A stretch of DNA of 64,000 nt from Albidovulum denitrificans (GTDB lineage: Bacteria; Pseudomonadota; Alphaproteobacteria; Rhodobacterales; Rhodobacteraceae), in the NCBI RefSeq assembly GCF_002973535.1, contig NZ_PVEP01000010.1, forward strand, positions 62,001 to 126,000, given 5' to 3'. Numbering within the stretch: the first letter of the stretch is position 1; each line of letters begins with the position of its first letter. The notes under the pieces are model-generated. The model was not told where the DNA came from. It worked only from the letters and a program-made list of their open reading frames with translations, and made no database searches. Below, in pieces: positions 25,882-38,607 of this stretch. The position numbers were made by a program, and so were the translations under genes.

Positions 25882-25912
25882 CGGCGGGGGGCATGTGGGA
25901 CACCCCCCGCCG
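25882..25912 (-). promoter_or_regulatory. Strong GC hairpin between nirS and nirE
   Basis: CGGCGGGGGG (25882-25891) pairs perfectly with CCCCCCGCCG (25903-25912) around an 11-nt loop, in the only sizeable gap inside the nir operon. No T-run follows on the minus strand, so it is not a classical terminator. It could stabilise the nirS mRNA or attenuate read-through so that the abundant enzyme exceeds the cofactor enzymes. Confidence 0.6.
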
Positions 25913-25925
25913 GGTCGTGGCGACG

Positions 25926-29824
<3,899 letters not shown>

Positions 29825-29826
29825 CC

Positions 29827-31026
29827 ATGATCAAGCGTCTCTTTGCCGAAGGCTTCCGCATCTTCTTTCTGTCCGCCTGCCTTTTCGCGCTGGTCGCGAT
29901 GGGGGTGTGGGAGGGGTATCTGGCCGTCGAGGCGGGCGGCGGTATCCCGGCACTGGCCGCCGCGCAGACGCCCTATATCTGGCACGCGCATGAGATGATC
30001 TTTGGCTATGGCAGCGCGGCGCTGGGCGGGTTCCTTCTGACGGCGGTGCCGAACTGGACCGGCGGCAAGGCCGCGCCTGAGCGGTTCATCGGGCTGGCCT
30101 TCCTGTGCTGGCTCGCCGGGCGGCTGGCGATGTGGGATTCGTCCCAGATCCCGCCGCTTTGGGTCGCGGTCGCCGATCTGTCCTTCCTGCCGGTGCTTGC
30201 GGCAAAGATCGCCGCGCAACTGATCGTCCGGCCGAAGCCGCAGCAACTGATCTTCCTTCTTGCGCTGGCGCTGTTCTGGAGCGCGAACCTGTTCTGCCAC
30301 CTCGAATGGCTGGGCATCCTGTCCGACGGGGTCGGGCCGGGGCTGCGCGCGGGGCTGATGACGCTGATCGCGATGATCGTGATCCTTGGCGGCCGCGTGA
30401 CGCCCGGTTTCACCCGCAACGCCATGGTGGCGACGGGGCGCGAGGATCGGCTGCCGCAAAACCCCAAGGGGCTGGCGGTGCTGTCCATCGCGCCCGCGCT
30501 GGCGCTGCCGTTTGCGTTGCTGGCGGGGCTGCCCTCCGGGGTGGTGGCGTTTCTCGCCATCGTCGCGGGCGGGGCGGCGCTGGCGCGGCTGGTCCTGTGG
30601 CGCGGCGGCTGGACGGTGCGGCGGCCGATCCTGTGGACGCTGCATCTGTCCTACGGGCTGACGGGCGCGGGGTTGATCGCCTTTGGCTGTTCGGCGCTGA
30701 ACGTCGGGTCCGAGCTGGCGGCGCTGCACCTTCTGGGGATCGGCGCCGTGGGGGGCATGACGCTGTCGGTGCTGTCGCGGGCGACCTTGGGCCATACCGG
30801 GCGGCCGCTGGTCGCGCCGGGGCCGGTCGCCATCGCCTATATGCTGATCCCGCTGGCGGCGCTGTCGCGTTATCTCGGCAGCGCGATGCCTGACATGCAT
30901 GACGCCGCGACCCTCTTGGCCGGGGCGCTGTGGCTGGCGGCCTTCCTCCTCGCCTCTCTCTCGCTGATGCCCGCCTGGTTGCTGCCACGGCCGCCACGGC
31001 CCCCTGTCGGAAAGCCGCCGAAATGA
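29827..31026 (+). CDS. nnrS: NnrS family multi-helix heme/copper membrane protein
   Basis: 399 residues and about 12 membrane helices. Family markers are TPYIWHAHEMIFGYG, FLLTAVPNWTG, FCHLEWLG, LGGRVTPGFTRNAM and AALHLLGIGAVGGM. NnrS proteins carry heme and are linked to NO metabolism and relief of nitrosative stress. ATG 29827; a GTG at 29821 overlaps the nirI stop and is an alternative. It sits between nirI and nirX. Confidence 0.9.
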   Translation: MIKRLFAEGFRIFFLSACLFALVAMGVWEGYLAVEAGGGIPALAAAQTPYIWHAHEMIFGYGSAALGGFLLTAVPNWTGGKAAPERFIGLAFLCWLAGRLAMWDSSQIPPLWVAVADLSFLPVLAAKIAAQLIVRPKPQQLIFLLALALFWSANLFCHLEWLGILSDGVGPGLRAGLMTLIAMIVILGGRVTPGFTRNAMVATGREDRLPQNPKGLAVLSIAPALALPFALLAGLPSGVVAFLAIVAGGAALARLVLWRGGWTVRRPILWTLHLSYGLTGAGLIAFGCSALNVGSELAALHLLGIGAVGGMTLSVLSRATLGHTGRPLVAPGPVAIAYMLIPLAALSRYLGSAMPDMHDAATLLAGALWLAAFLLASLSLMPAWLLPRPPRPPVGKPPK

Positions 31027-31892
31027 ACCGCCGCCGTTTCCTGACCCTGACCGCCTGCGCGCTGGCCACACCCGCCGGGGCGGCGAGCGTTGCCGACTGG
31101 CAAGGCACCGGCTTTGGCGCGGCCTTGTCGCTGCGCCTGATCGGGGGCGATGCCCACCGCGCCCGCCGCACCTTCCGTAGGGTCGAGGCCGAGGTGGCGC
31201 GGATCGAGGCGCTGTTCTCGCTGCATCGCGAGTCCGCCCTGACCCGGTTGAACCGCGACGGGCGGCTGGGTTGGCCCTCGCCCGATTTCCGTGATGTGAT
31301 GGCGCTCTGCGGGCGCGCCCATGCCGCGACCGGGGGCGCGTTCGACCCGACGGTGCAGCCGCTCTGGCTGGCTGCCGCCGAGGGGCGCGATCCGGCCGCG
31401 CTGGGCGATGTCGTCGGCTGGGATCGCGTGCGGGTCACGGAAGAGGAGATTCGCCTGTCGCCCGGCCAGGCGCTGACCTTCAACGGTGTCGCGCAGGGCT
31501 GGGCCGCCGACCGGATCGCGGCGCTGCTGCGGGGTGAGGGCTACGGTGACGCCCTGATCGACATGGGAGAGGTTCAGGCGCTGGGTCATCGGCAGGACGG
31601 GCGCGACTGGAGCGCCGCCATCGCCGCCGCGGATGGCGCGCGGCTGGGTGAGGTGTCGCTGTCCAACCGGGCGCTGGCCACTTCCTCCCCCAGCGGGACG
31701 CTGATCGGCGCGGGCCGGGCGCATATCCTTGGCCCCGCCGGGCAGGTGCCGCGCTGGTCCACCGTATCGGTCAGCGCGCCCGAGGCGGCCGTTGCCGATG
31801 CGCTGTCCACCGCCTTTTGCCTGATGGACCGCCCCGCCATCGACGCCGCCCTGACGGCCTTTCCCGGCGCTAGGGTGGAAATTCTCGTCTGA
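31023..31892 (+). CDS. nirX: NirX, ApbE-type FAD:protein FMN transferase
   Basis: 289 residues. The N-terminus MNRRRFLTLTACALATPAGA looks like a Tat-type export signal. ApbE features follow: HRESALTRLNRDG, GGAFDPTVQPLW, LTFNGVAQGWAAD, IDMGEVQALG, and the metal-site region near ALSTAFCLMD. ApbE proteins attach FMN to a Thr of NosR/NirI-type proteins in the periplasm; NirI two genes upstream holds such a site. ATGA overlap with nnrS. Confidence 0.9.
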   Translation: MNRRRFLTLTACALATPAGAASVADWQGTGFGAALSLRLIGGDAHRARRTFRRVEAEVARIEALFSLHRESALTRLNRDGRLGWPSPDFRDVMALCGRAHAATGGAFDPTVQPLWLAAAEGRDPAALGDVVGWDRVRVTEEEIRLSPGQALTFNGVAQGWAADRIAALLRGEGYGDALIDMGEVQALGHRQDGRDWSAAIAAADGARLGEVSLSNRALATSSPSGTLIGAGRAHILGPAGQVPRWSTVSVSAPEAAVADALSTAFCLMDRPAIDAALTAFPGARVEILV

Positions 31893-31914
31893 GTGACACA
31901 CCGGACCTTCCGGT

Positions 31915-31928
31915 TGACTTTTGTTAAG
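31915..31928. promoter_or_regulatory. NNR/FNR-type box upstream of norC
   Basis: TTGACTTTTGTTAA, differing from the nirS box by one base in the spacer. Its centre is 70 nt from the norC start, giving a leader of about 29 nt for a -41.5 site, the same geometry as nirS. It supports joint control of nitrite and NO reduction. Confidence 0.82.
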
Positions 31929-31991
31929 GCCCGACTCCCCCGGAAGGATCACACCGGCGTTACCTGAAACCGCTCCGGGAAGGATTCCGCC

Positions 31992-32444
31992 ATGCGCGAA
32001 GTCATGACCAAGAGCATGGCCCGCAACATTTTCTACGGCGGGTCGCTGTTCTTCATCATCATCTTCGTGGGCCTCACGGTTCACTCGCACATCTATATCA
32101 CCAACACCTCCACCGATCAGGCCGGGCTGACCGACAGCGTCGCTGCCGGCAAGCACATCTGGGAAGAAAAAGCCTGTATCAACTGCCACACGATTCTGGG
32201 CGAGGGCGCCTATTTCGCCCCGGAACTGGCCAATGTCATGACCCGCTGGGGCGTCCAGGACGATCCCGAGGCGGCCTATGAGGCGCTGAAAGGCTGGATG
32301 GATGCGATGCCCACGGGCATCGAGGGCCGCCGCCAGATGCCGCAGTTCAACCTGAGCGATCAGGAATACCGCGAGCTTGCCGACTTCCTGCTGTGGACCA
32401 ACAAGATCCGCGCGCAGGACTGGCCGCCGAACGACGCGGGCTGA
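31992..32444 (+). CDS. norC: NorC, nitric oxide reductase cytochrome c subunit
   Basis: 150 residues: one N-terminal membrane anchor (about 13-32), heme c site CINCH at 62-66, and the axial-Met region RRQMPQFNLS. NorC receives electrons in the periplasm and passes them to NorB. The ATG at 31992 follows GGGAAGG. norB starts 12 nt after its stop. Confidence 0.97.
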   Translation: MREVMTKSMARNIFYGGSLFFIIIFVGLTVHSHIYITNTSTDQAGLTDSVAAGKHIWEEKACINCHTILGEGAYFAPELANVMTRWGVQDDPEAAYEALKGWMDAMPTGIEGRRQMPQFNLSDQEYRELADFLLWTNKIRAQDWPPNDAG

Positions 32445-32456
32445 GGAGACAGAACC

Positions 32457-33854
32457 ATGAAATACCAATCGCAAAAGATCGCGCTGGCCTACTTCCTCGT
32501 GGCCATGGCGCTGTTCGCCGTCCAGGTCACGATGGGGCTTGTCCTCGGCTGGATCTATGTCGACGGCAACTTCCTGACGGAAGTGCTGCCCTTCAACGTG
32601 GCGCGGATGCTGCACACCAACAGCCTGATCGTCTGGCTTCTGCTGGGCTTCTTCGGCGCCGCCTACTACCTCATCCCCGAGGAAACGGAGCGGGAAATCC
32701 ACTCCTCCAAGCTTGCCTATCTGCAACTGGCGATCTTTGTCCTTGGCACGGCGGGGGTGGTCGTCACCTATTTCTTCAACCTCTTCGAAGGCAACTTCCT
32801 TCTGGGGCGCGAAGGGCGCGAGTTTCTTGAACAACCGCGCTGGGTGAAGGCGGGGATCGTCGTCGCGGCGCTGATCTTCCTTTACAACGTGTCGATGACC
32901 GTGCTGGCGGGCAAGAAGACCGCGATCACGAACATCCTGCTGCTGGGTCTCTGGGGCCTTGCGCTGCTGTTCCTCTTCGCCTTCGTCAACCCGTCGAACC
33001 TCGCGCTTGACAAGATGTACTGGTGGTATGTCGTCCACCTGTGGGTCGAAGGCACGTGGGAGCTTGTCATGGCCTCCATCCTCGCCTTCCTGATGCTGAA
33101 GCTGACGGGCGTGGACCGTGAGGTGGTGGAGAAATGGCTTTACGTCATCGCCGCGCTGGCGCTGTTCTCCGGCATCCTCGGCACCGGCCACCACTACTAC
33201 TGGATCGGGACGCCGGGCTACTGGCAGTGGATCGGGTCGATCTTCTCCTCGCTGGAAGTGGTGCCGTTCTTCGCCATGATGTCCTTCGCCTTCGTCATGG
33301 TCTGGAAGGGCCGCCGCGACCACCCGAACAAGGCGGCGCTGCTGTGGTCGCTTGGCTGCGCGACGCTGGCTTTCTTCGGCGCCGGTGTCTGGGGCTTCCT
33401 GCACACGCTGCACGGGGTGAACTACTACAGCCACGGCACGCAGATCACCGCCGCCCACGGCCACCTGGCCTTCTACGGCGCCTATGTCTGCCTCAACCTT
33501 GCGATCATCAGCTACGCGATGCCACATCTGAAAGGGCGCGATCCCTATAACCAGGTGCTTAACATGGCGTCCTTCTGGCTGATGTCGGGCGGCGTGGTCT
33601 TCATGACCTTCACGCTGACCTTCGCGGGGACCGTGCAGACCCACCTTCAGCGGGTGAATGGCGAAGCCTTCATGGACGTGCAGGACCAGCTTTGGGTCTT
33701 CTACGCCATGCGCTTCGGCTCTGGCGTTGCGGTCGTGCTTGGCGCGCTTCTCTTCATCTACGCCATCCTCGTCCCCCGGCGTGAGGTCGTGACCCCCGGC
33801 CCGCTTGAAAAGGGCCGGCTGGATCATGACGCCGATCACGTCGCGGCGGAGTGA
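32457..33854 (+). CDS. norB: NorB, nitric oxide reductase catalytic subunit
   Basis: 465 residues with 12 membrane helices of the heme-copper oxidase superfamily. Conserved His residues are seen in MLHTNS, VVHLWVEGTWE, GTGHHYYW and HGHLAFYGAY; the Glu residues in WVEGTWELV are those specific to cNOR. It reduces two NO to N2O at a heme b3-FeB centre. Overlaps norQ. Confidence 0.98.
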   Translation: MKYQSQKIALAYFLVAMALFAVQVTMGLVLGWIYVDGNFLTEVLPFNVARMLHTNSLIVWLLLGFFGAAYYLIPEETEREIHSSKLAYLQLAIFVLGTAGVVVTYFFNLFEGNFLLGREGREFLEQPRWVKAGIVVAALIFLYNVSMTVLAGKKTAITNILLLGLWGLALLFLFAFVNPSNLALDKMYWWYVVHLWVEGTWELVMASILAFLMLKLTGVDREVVEKWLYVIAALALFSGILGTGHHYYWIGTPGYWQWIGSIFSSLEVVPFFAMMSFAFVMVWKGRRDHPNKAALLWSLGCATLAFFGAGVWGFLHTLHGVNYYSHGTQITAAHGHLAFYGAYVCLNLAIISYAMPHLKGRDPYNQVLNMASFWLMSGGVVFMTFTLTFAGTVQTHLQRVNGEAFMDVQDQLWVFYAMRFGSGVAVVLGALLFIYAILVPRREVVTPGPLEKGRLDHDADHVAAE

Positions 33855-34666
33855 TGGAGATGGACGGAACCCTCAACCTGAAGGGGGCGGCTGACGCCCC
33901 CTTCTACCTGCCGCAGGGCGACGAATGCGATGTCTTCCTTGCCGCCGCGGCGCGTGAACTGCCGATCCTGCTGAAAGGCCCGACCGGCTGCGGCAAGACC
34001 CGTTTCGTCGCCGCGATGGCGCATCGGCTGGGCCGCCCGCTTTACACCGTCGCCTGCCATGACGACCTTTCCGCCGCCGACCTGATCGGGCGCTACCTGC
34101 TGAAGGGTGGCGAGACGGTCTGGGTCGATGGTCCGCTGACCCGCGCGGTGCGCGAGGGCGCGATCTGCTACCTCGATGAGGTGGTCGAGGCGCGCAAGGA
34201 CGTGACCGTGGTCCTGCATCCGCTAACCGACGACCGGCGCATCCTGCCCATCGACCGCACGGGAGAGGAGTTGGAGGCAGCGCCCGGCTTCCTTCTGGTC
34301 GCCTCGTACAACCCCGGCTACCAGAACATCCTCAAGACGCTGAAACCCTCGACCCGGCAGCGCTTCGTCGGCCTCGAATTCACCTTCCCGAAGCCCGAGC
34401 ATGAGGTCCCCGTGGTCGCCCGCGAATCCGGGCTGGCCGAGGACCGCGTCAAACCGCTCGTGCGTCTCGCGAACAAGCTGCGCGCGATGAAGGGGCAGGA
34501 TCTTGAGGAAGGGGTTTCCACCCGCCTCGTCGTCTATGCCGCCACGCTGATCGCGAACGGCATGAATGTCGACCGCGCCATCCGCGCGGCGATGATCGAA
34601 CCCCTGACGGATGATGAGGATGTGAAGAACGGGCTCCGCGATCTCGTGACCGCCGTTTTCGGGTGA
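33854..34666 (+). CDS. norQ: NorQ, MoxR-type AAA ATPase
   Basis: 270 residues. Walker A GPTGCGKT, the sensor region LIGRYLLKGGETVWVDGPLT, Walker B ICYLDEVVEAR and LLVASYNPGYQN are typical of the NorQ/CbbQ group. With NorD it is required to insert the FeB iron into NorB. The ATG at 33854 overlaps the norB stop by one base; GTG at 33851 is possible. Confidence 0.95.
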   Translation: MEMDGTLNLKGAADAPFYLPQGDECDVFLAAAARELPILLKGPTGCGKTRFVAAMAHRLGRPLYTVACHDDLSAADLIGRYLLKGGETVWVDGPLTRAVREGAICYLDEVVEARKDVTVVLHPLTDDRRILPIDRTGEELEAAPGFLLVASYNPGYQNILKTLKPSTRQRFVGLEFTFPKPEHEVPVVARESGLAEDRVKPLVRLANKLRAMKGQDLEEGVSTRLVVYAATLIANGMNVDRAIRAAMIEPLTDDEDVKNGLRDLVTAVFG

Positions 34667-34674
34667 GGCCGGCA

Positions 34675-36603
34675 ATGTCACGGATCGACTTCGAGCCATG
34701 GGAACCCGAGGAAACCGTCGGGAAACTGTGGCACGCCTTTGCCAGCCGTCTGGACGGGCATCCCGTCCACGACGGAGCCCGCGTTCACCTTTCGCAGGTG
34801 AGCGGACGGCTGGCAGTTCTTTTCCGGGGCCTCGGCGGCGATCCGGCGGTCGAGGTCAAGCCGGTGGCGGAGGAAATCAGCCACCATCGGTTGTCGCTTT
34901 TGCGCCGTCTGGGGACATGGCGTGAGACCGCGCCACGGGCAAGCTTTGACGGGGCGAGCCTGCGGCTGCCCGAAAGTCTTGCGATCTTTCCTGCGGTCGA
35001 GGCGAACGCGGCGCTTTACCTCTGGCTGGCGGTGATGGCCTCTGCCGCGGACCAAGTCGCCCCGCCCGCGCAGGACGATCCGCTTCTGGCCGACCTCGCG
35101 GCGATCGAGGTTGCGGCGGCCATGACGAAGGCCGCGCTGGAGGAGGCGCCGGGCTTTGCCCGCCTGCACCGCGATCTGGCCGAAGCCACGCTCATGTTTC
35201 GCCGCTCCGGCGCGCTGCCCCCGGTCGAGGCGGCGGTGGAGGCGCGCGTCAGGCGGGCGCTGGGCGATCTGGCGCCTTTGCCGGATACGCCCTTGCCCGC
35301 AAAGGCGCCGCGCGGCTACCGCCCCTTCCGCCCGGTGCCGATCTGGCCCGATCTGCGCGCGCTCTCCCGGTCGGAAACGACGGCGGTCGAGAACCGCGAC
35401 ACCGAGGGCGCGCCCGAGGAATCCTCCGAGGAAAAGACCGCCCGCCGCGCGCGGCGCCGCAAGGCCGATCAGGCGGACCGCAACGACAGCTTCATCCTGC
35501 ACAAGTTCGAGGCGATCCTGTCGATGACCGAATTCCTCAACCTCAACCGCCGGGTCGAGGACGATGACGAGGACACCGCCCGCAAGGCCGCCGACGATCA
35601 GGAGGAGATCGGGCTGGCGCAGGTCTCGAAGGCGCCCGCGACGCGGCTGAAGCTGCACCTTGACCTCGCGCCCGAGGATGTGGACCGCGAGGCGCTTTCG
35701 GGCCAGTCGCTTTACCCCGAATGGGACGTGCGCACCGGCGTCTACCTGCCCGCCCATGCCCGCGTCCTGCACTCCCGCGCCGAGGAAAGCCGGGACGTGC
35801 CGTCCTTCCGCGCCGATCCGCAGGCCAGCGCCCGCATTCGCGCCGTCCGCCGCCAGTTCGAGGCGCTAAGGCCCAGTCTGATCTCCACCCCCGGCCACCC
35901 CGACGGGGATGAGCTTGATACCGAACGCGCCGTGCGCGCGCAGGTCGATCTGCGGGCTTGTGGCGAGGGGACAGACCGCGTCTGGCGCCAGACAAGGCCG
36001 GAGCGGCGCGACCTGGCGGTGTCGATCCTGCTGGACGTCTCGCGGTCCACCGAAAGCGCCATACCCGGCCACGGCCATGACGGCCGCGCCGTGATCGACA
36101 TCGAACGCGAGGCGCTGGCGGCGCTGGCCTGGGGTCTTGACGCCTGCGGCGACGATTTCGCGATCAACGCCTTTTCCTCGCTGAAGCGGAACCGGGTTTT
36201 TGTGCAGACCGTCAAGGACTTTACCGAGCCGATGGCCGAGGCGACGGAACAGCGTATCGCCGCGCTGAAACCGGGTCACTACACGCGCCTTGGCGCCGCG
36301 ATCCGCCATGTCTCTGCCGGGCTGGCGGCGCAGTCGCGCAAGCGTCGGTTGCTTCTTGTCATCACCGATGGCAAGCCCAACGACCTTGACCATTACGAAG
36401 GCCGCCACGGGATCGAGGACAGCCGCATGGCGGTGATGGAGGCACGCCGCGCGGGGCATTCCGTCTTTGGCATCACCGTGGATCGCGATGGCAAATCCTG
36501 GTTCCCGCGCCTGTTCGGGCAGGGCGCCTTCGCGCTGATCCCGCACCCGGAGAAACTGACCCAGGCGTTGCCGCAGATTTATCGGCAACTGGTGATCGGA
36601 TGA
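34675..36603 (+). CDS. norD: NorD, von Willebrand A-domain NOR activation protein
   Basis: 642 residues. The C-terminal third has a vWA domain with the MIDAS-type LDVSRSTES and LVITDGKPNDLDHY. The middle is acidic and charged (VEDDDEDTARKAADDQEE). It partners with NorQ in a MoxR-vWA chaperone pair needed for active NO reductase. The ATG at 34675 is 8 nt after the norQ stop. Confidence 0.94.
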   Translation: MSRIDFEPWEPEETVGKLWHAFASRLDGHPVHDGARVHLSQVSGRLAVLFRGLGGDPAVEVKPVAEEISHHRLSLLRRLGTWRETAPRASFDGASLRLPESLAIFPAVEANAALYLWLAVMASAADQVAPPAQDDPLLADLAAIEVAAAMTKAALEEAPGFARLHRDLAEATLMFRRSGALPPVEAAVEARVRRALGDLAPLPDTPLPAKAPRGYRPFRPVPIWPDLRALSRSETTAVENRDTEGAPEESSEEKTARRARRRKADQADRNDSFILHKFEAILSMTEFLNLNRRVEDDDEDTARKAADDQEEIGLAQVSKAPATRLKLHLDLAPEDVDREALSGQSLYPEWDVRTGVYLPAHARVLHSRAEESRDVPSFRADPQASARIRAVRRQFEALRPSLISTPGHPDGDELDTERAVRAQVDLRACGEGTDRVWRQTRPERRDLAVSILLDVSRSTESAIPGHGHDGRAVIDIEREALAALAWGLDACGDDFAINAFSSLKRNRVFVQTVKDFTEPMAEATEQRIAALKPGHYTRLGAAIRHVSAGLAAQSRKRRLLLVITDGKPNDLDHYEGRHGIEDSRMAVMEARRAGHSVFGITVDRDGKSWFPRLFGQGAFALIPHPEKLTQALPQIYRQLVIG

Positions 36604-37160
36604 CGGATCAGGCCACAGACCGCCCCTCGGCCCTCGATCAGCTTCCGGGGGAGTTGATGATGTGGGTCCTGATCGTGTCCGAGCTTCTGGTCTTCGGCGC
36701 CGGGCTGGCGGCCTTTCTGGCCGTTCGCATCACCGACCCCGCAGGCTTTGCCGAGGCGCAGGGCCATCTGCACCGCGCCGGGGCAGGGGTGAACACCATC
36801 GTCCTTGTCACCTCCGGCTGGCTTGCCGCGCTGGCCGTTCAGGCGGCCGAGGCCGGGCGGCCGGGACGGCTGCGCGCGCTGGTGGCGGGGGCCATCGCGC
36901 TGGGGGCGGTGTTCCTTGTGCTGAAGGGCGCGGAATATGCCGATCTGGCCCATGCCGGGATCACGTTCGAAACCCACGCCTTCTTCACCTTCTCCTACCT
37001 GCTGACCGGCTTTCACGCGGCCCATGTGATGGCCGGGATGATCCTTCTGGCCGTGGTCGCCGTCCCGGCCAGCCCCCGCGCGGTCGAAACCGGGGCGGCC
37101 TTCTGGCATATGGTCGATCTGGTCTGGGTACTGCTTTTCCCGGTGGTCTACCTGCTATGA
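36600..37160 (+). CDS. norE: NorE, cytochrome oxidase subunit III-like protein
   Basis: 186 residues with five membrane helices and the subunit III pattern (PGELMMWVLIVSELLVFG; HAFFTFSYLLTGFHAAHV; FWHMVDLVWVLLFPVVYLL). NorE supports full NO reductase activity. ATGA overlaps with norD and norF. Confidence 0.92.
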   Translation: MTDQATDRPSALDQLPGELMMWVLIVSELLVFGAGLAAFLAVRITDPAGFAEAQGHLHRAGAGVNTIVLVTSGWLAALAVQAAEAGRPGRLRALVAGAIALGAVFLVLKGAEYADLAHAGITFETHAFFTFSYLLTGFHAAHVMAGMILLAVVAVPASPRAVETGAAFWHMVDLVWVLLFPVVYLL

Positions 37161-37399
37161 CGGTCACGCGGGCATGGCTGGCGCTTCTTTTGCTCTCGGC
37201 GGCCTCGACCGGGCTTGCGGCATCCGGGGCGCATGGCGCGGTCTTCGTGGTCCTGGTGTTGTCGCTGGCCGGGGCCAAGGCGCATGTGATCCTGTCGCGC
37301 TATCTGGGCCTGTCGGCCGCGCCGCCCATTCGCGCGGGGTTCGACCTTGCGCTTGGCGTGGTGCTGGTCCTTTTCGCTGTCCTGGCGATCGCCGCCTGA
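37157..37399 (+). CDS. norF: NorF, small two- or three-helix membrane protein
   Basis: 80 residues, ATGA overlap with norE. Hydrophobic segments AWLALLLLSAASTGLA, GAVFVVLVLSLAGAKAHVIL and FDLALGVVLVLFAVLAI. The middle helix with KAHVIL resembles subunit IV-type proteins, and the position after norE identifies it as NorF. Last gene of the nor operon. Confidence 0.88.
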   Translation: MTVTRAWLALLLLSAASTGLAASGAHGAVFVVLVLSLAGAKAHVILSRYLGLSAAPPIRAGFDLALGVVLVLFAVLAIAA

Positions 37400-37409
37400 C
37401 GGCGCGCGG

Positions 37410-38111
37410 TCAGGAGCGGGACCAGGCCAGCGCCGGGTCTTCCTCGACATAGTCGCGCAGCGCCTCGATGTCGTCGATGCGGGCGACGTTCTGGCGGATG
37501 CTGACGCCATGCCCCTTCAGCCGCGCAAAGGCCCGGCTGAGGCTTTCGGGCTTCATCCCCAGCCTGCCCGCGATCAGCACCTTGTCATAGGGCAGCGTCA
37601 CCTCGCAGCGGCCCGACGGGCAGTTCGACAGCTCAAGCAGGAACTCCGCCACCCGCTGCGCGCCGGTCTGGGCCTTCAACTGCTCGATCTGCGCGACCAG
37701 CTGGTGCAGATGGGTGAAGGTCGCCGACAGCATCGACATGGCGATTTCCGGGCTTTCGCGGATCATCCGCAGGAAGGCGTCGGCCTCGATGCGGATCAGC
37801 GTGCAGTCGGTCACCGCCTCGGCCGAGACCGGGTAGGTGTCATGGCGAAAGGCGACCGCCTCGCCGAAGCTCGACCCCTTGGTGAAGGTGCCGACGACCG
37901 CCTCTGTGCCGTTCGGCGCGATGCGGTAAAGCTTTACCCAGCCATCCGCGACGATATAGATCGCCGCCGCCCGTTCGCCCTGAAGAAAGATGCTGGCGCC
38001 GCGGTCAAAGCTGCGGACATGGGCGGTCGACAGAAGATGGTCGCGGATTTCGGGCGGGGCCGAGGCCAGCAGGATCGACCGCTGGGCGATCATCTTGAAT
38101 TCGGGCTTCAT
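37410..38111 (-). CDS. Crp/Fnr-family regulator, NNR/Dnr-like
   Basis: 233 residues: cyclic-nucleotide-type beta-roll (residues about 15-130, FLQGERAAAIYIVADGWVKL), a long dimerisation helix, and a C-terminal HTH (KVLIAGRLGMKPESLSRAF). The ES-SR pattern of the recognition helix suits the TTGAC half-site seen before nirS and norC. There is no N-terminal Fnr cysteine cluster, so it is more like the NO-sensing Nnr/Dnr group than Fnr. Start 38111 follows GGAGAGCC. Gene convergent with norF. Confidence 0.88.
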   Translation of the reverse strand: MKPEFKMIAQRSILLASAPPEIRDHLLSTAHVRSFDRGASIFLQGERAAAIYIVADGWVKLYRIAPNGTEAVVGTFTKGSSFGEAVAFRHDTYPVSAEAVTDCTLIRIEADAFLRMIRESPEIAMSMLSATFTHLHQLVAQIEQLKAQTGAQRVAEFLLELSNCPSGRCEVTLPYDKVLIAGRLGMKPESLSRAFARLKGHGVSIRQNVARIDDIEALRDYVEEDPALAWSRS

Positions 38112-38427
38112 GGAGGCTCTCCTCGGCGAAGGTCTGCGGGCGGTGTGACGGGCCGTCGATGTCCGGGGTGGGCGACCGATGCTGCGGTCGCGATGGGCTT
38201 TCGAGTCACTACCCCGGATCGCTGGCGGTGTCACCCGCACTTCGCCGCCGGGGCGGGGATGGATCGCCATTTCGTCATGCCATCCACGGCGGAAATCTGG
38301 GTTGCATGGCGGCATGGCAAATCCTGACTATAAAAGTCGGATTGACATATCCGACTGATTCGCTCAGGTTAACCGCGAGCCGCCAGCCACGCCGACCGGG
38401 ACGAGTCGCCGAAGCCAGGGGGAAGCG
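38112..38427. other. Intergenic region between the Crp/Fnr gene and the iron-associated operon
   Basis: 316 bases that hold the promoter region of both divergent genes. The one clear feature is the dyad at 38335-38356. No NNR-type box and no other open frame with coding character was seen in the rest. Confidence 0.6.
38335..38356. promoter_or_regulatory. Perfect dyad AGTCGGAT-N6-ATCCGACT over a candidate -35 box
   Basis: Arms 38335-38342 and 38349-38356 are perfectly complementary. The plus strand has TTGACA at 38342-38347, inside the dyad, a consensus -35 hexamer for the operon starting at 38428. A repressor bound here would block transcription. Operon content (HemP, imelysins) points to an iron-responsive regulator such as an IscR/RirA-type Rrf2 protein, which is inference. 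Confidence 0.6.
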
Positions 38428-38607
38428 ATGGGACTGTCCCTGATGGAAATGCGACATGAACGGACCGCCGCCGACGAACGGTCACGGCGCGACGCCTCTC
38501 TCGGGCCGGATCACCTTTGGGGGCTGCTGGCGGCGGAGCCGGGGCGGCAGAGCGGTGCCGAATGGTTGCTCGACTGGATCGAGACGCGTCGCGAGGACCG
38601 GGCATGA
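38428..38607 (+). CDS. 59-residue uncharacterised protein upstream of hemP
   Basis: The ATG at 38428 follows GGGGGAAGCG, and the gene ends in an ATGA overlap with hemP, which supports a real translated gene. The protein is highly charged (MEMRHERTAADERSRRD) with a hydrophobic middle (LWGLLAA) and a C-terminal GAEWLLDWIETRREDRA. There is no signal peptide or known motif. It may be an accessory of HemP; no family was recognised. Confidence 0.65.
   Translation: MGLSLMEMRHERTAADERSRRDASLGPDHLWGLLAAEPGRQSGAEWLLDWIETRREDRA

Noticed and set aside
30870-33839. Very long minus-strand open frame across nirX, norC and norB
   Set aside because: It spans three well-identified plus-strand genes and has the His/Arg/Asp-rich look of a reverse-frame shadow.
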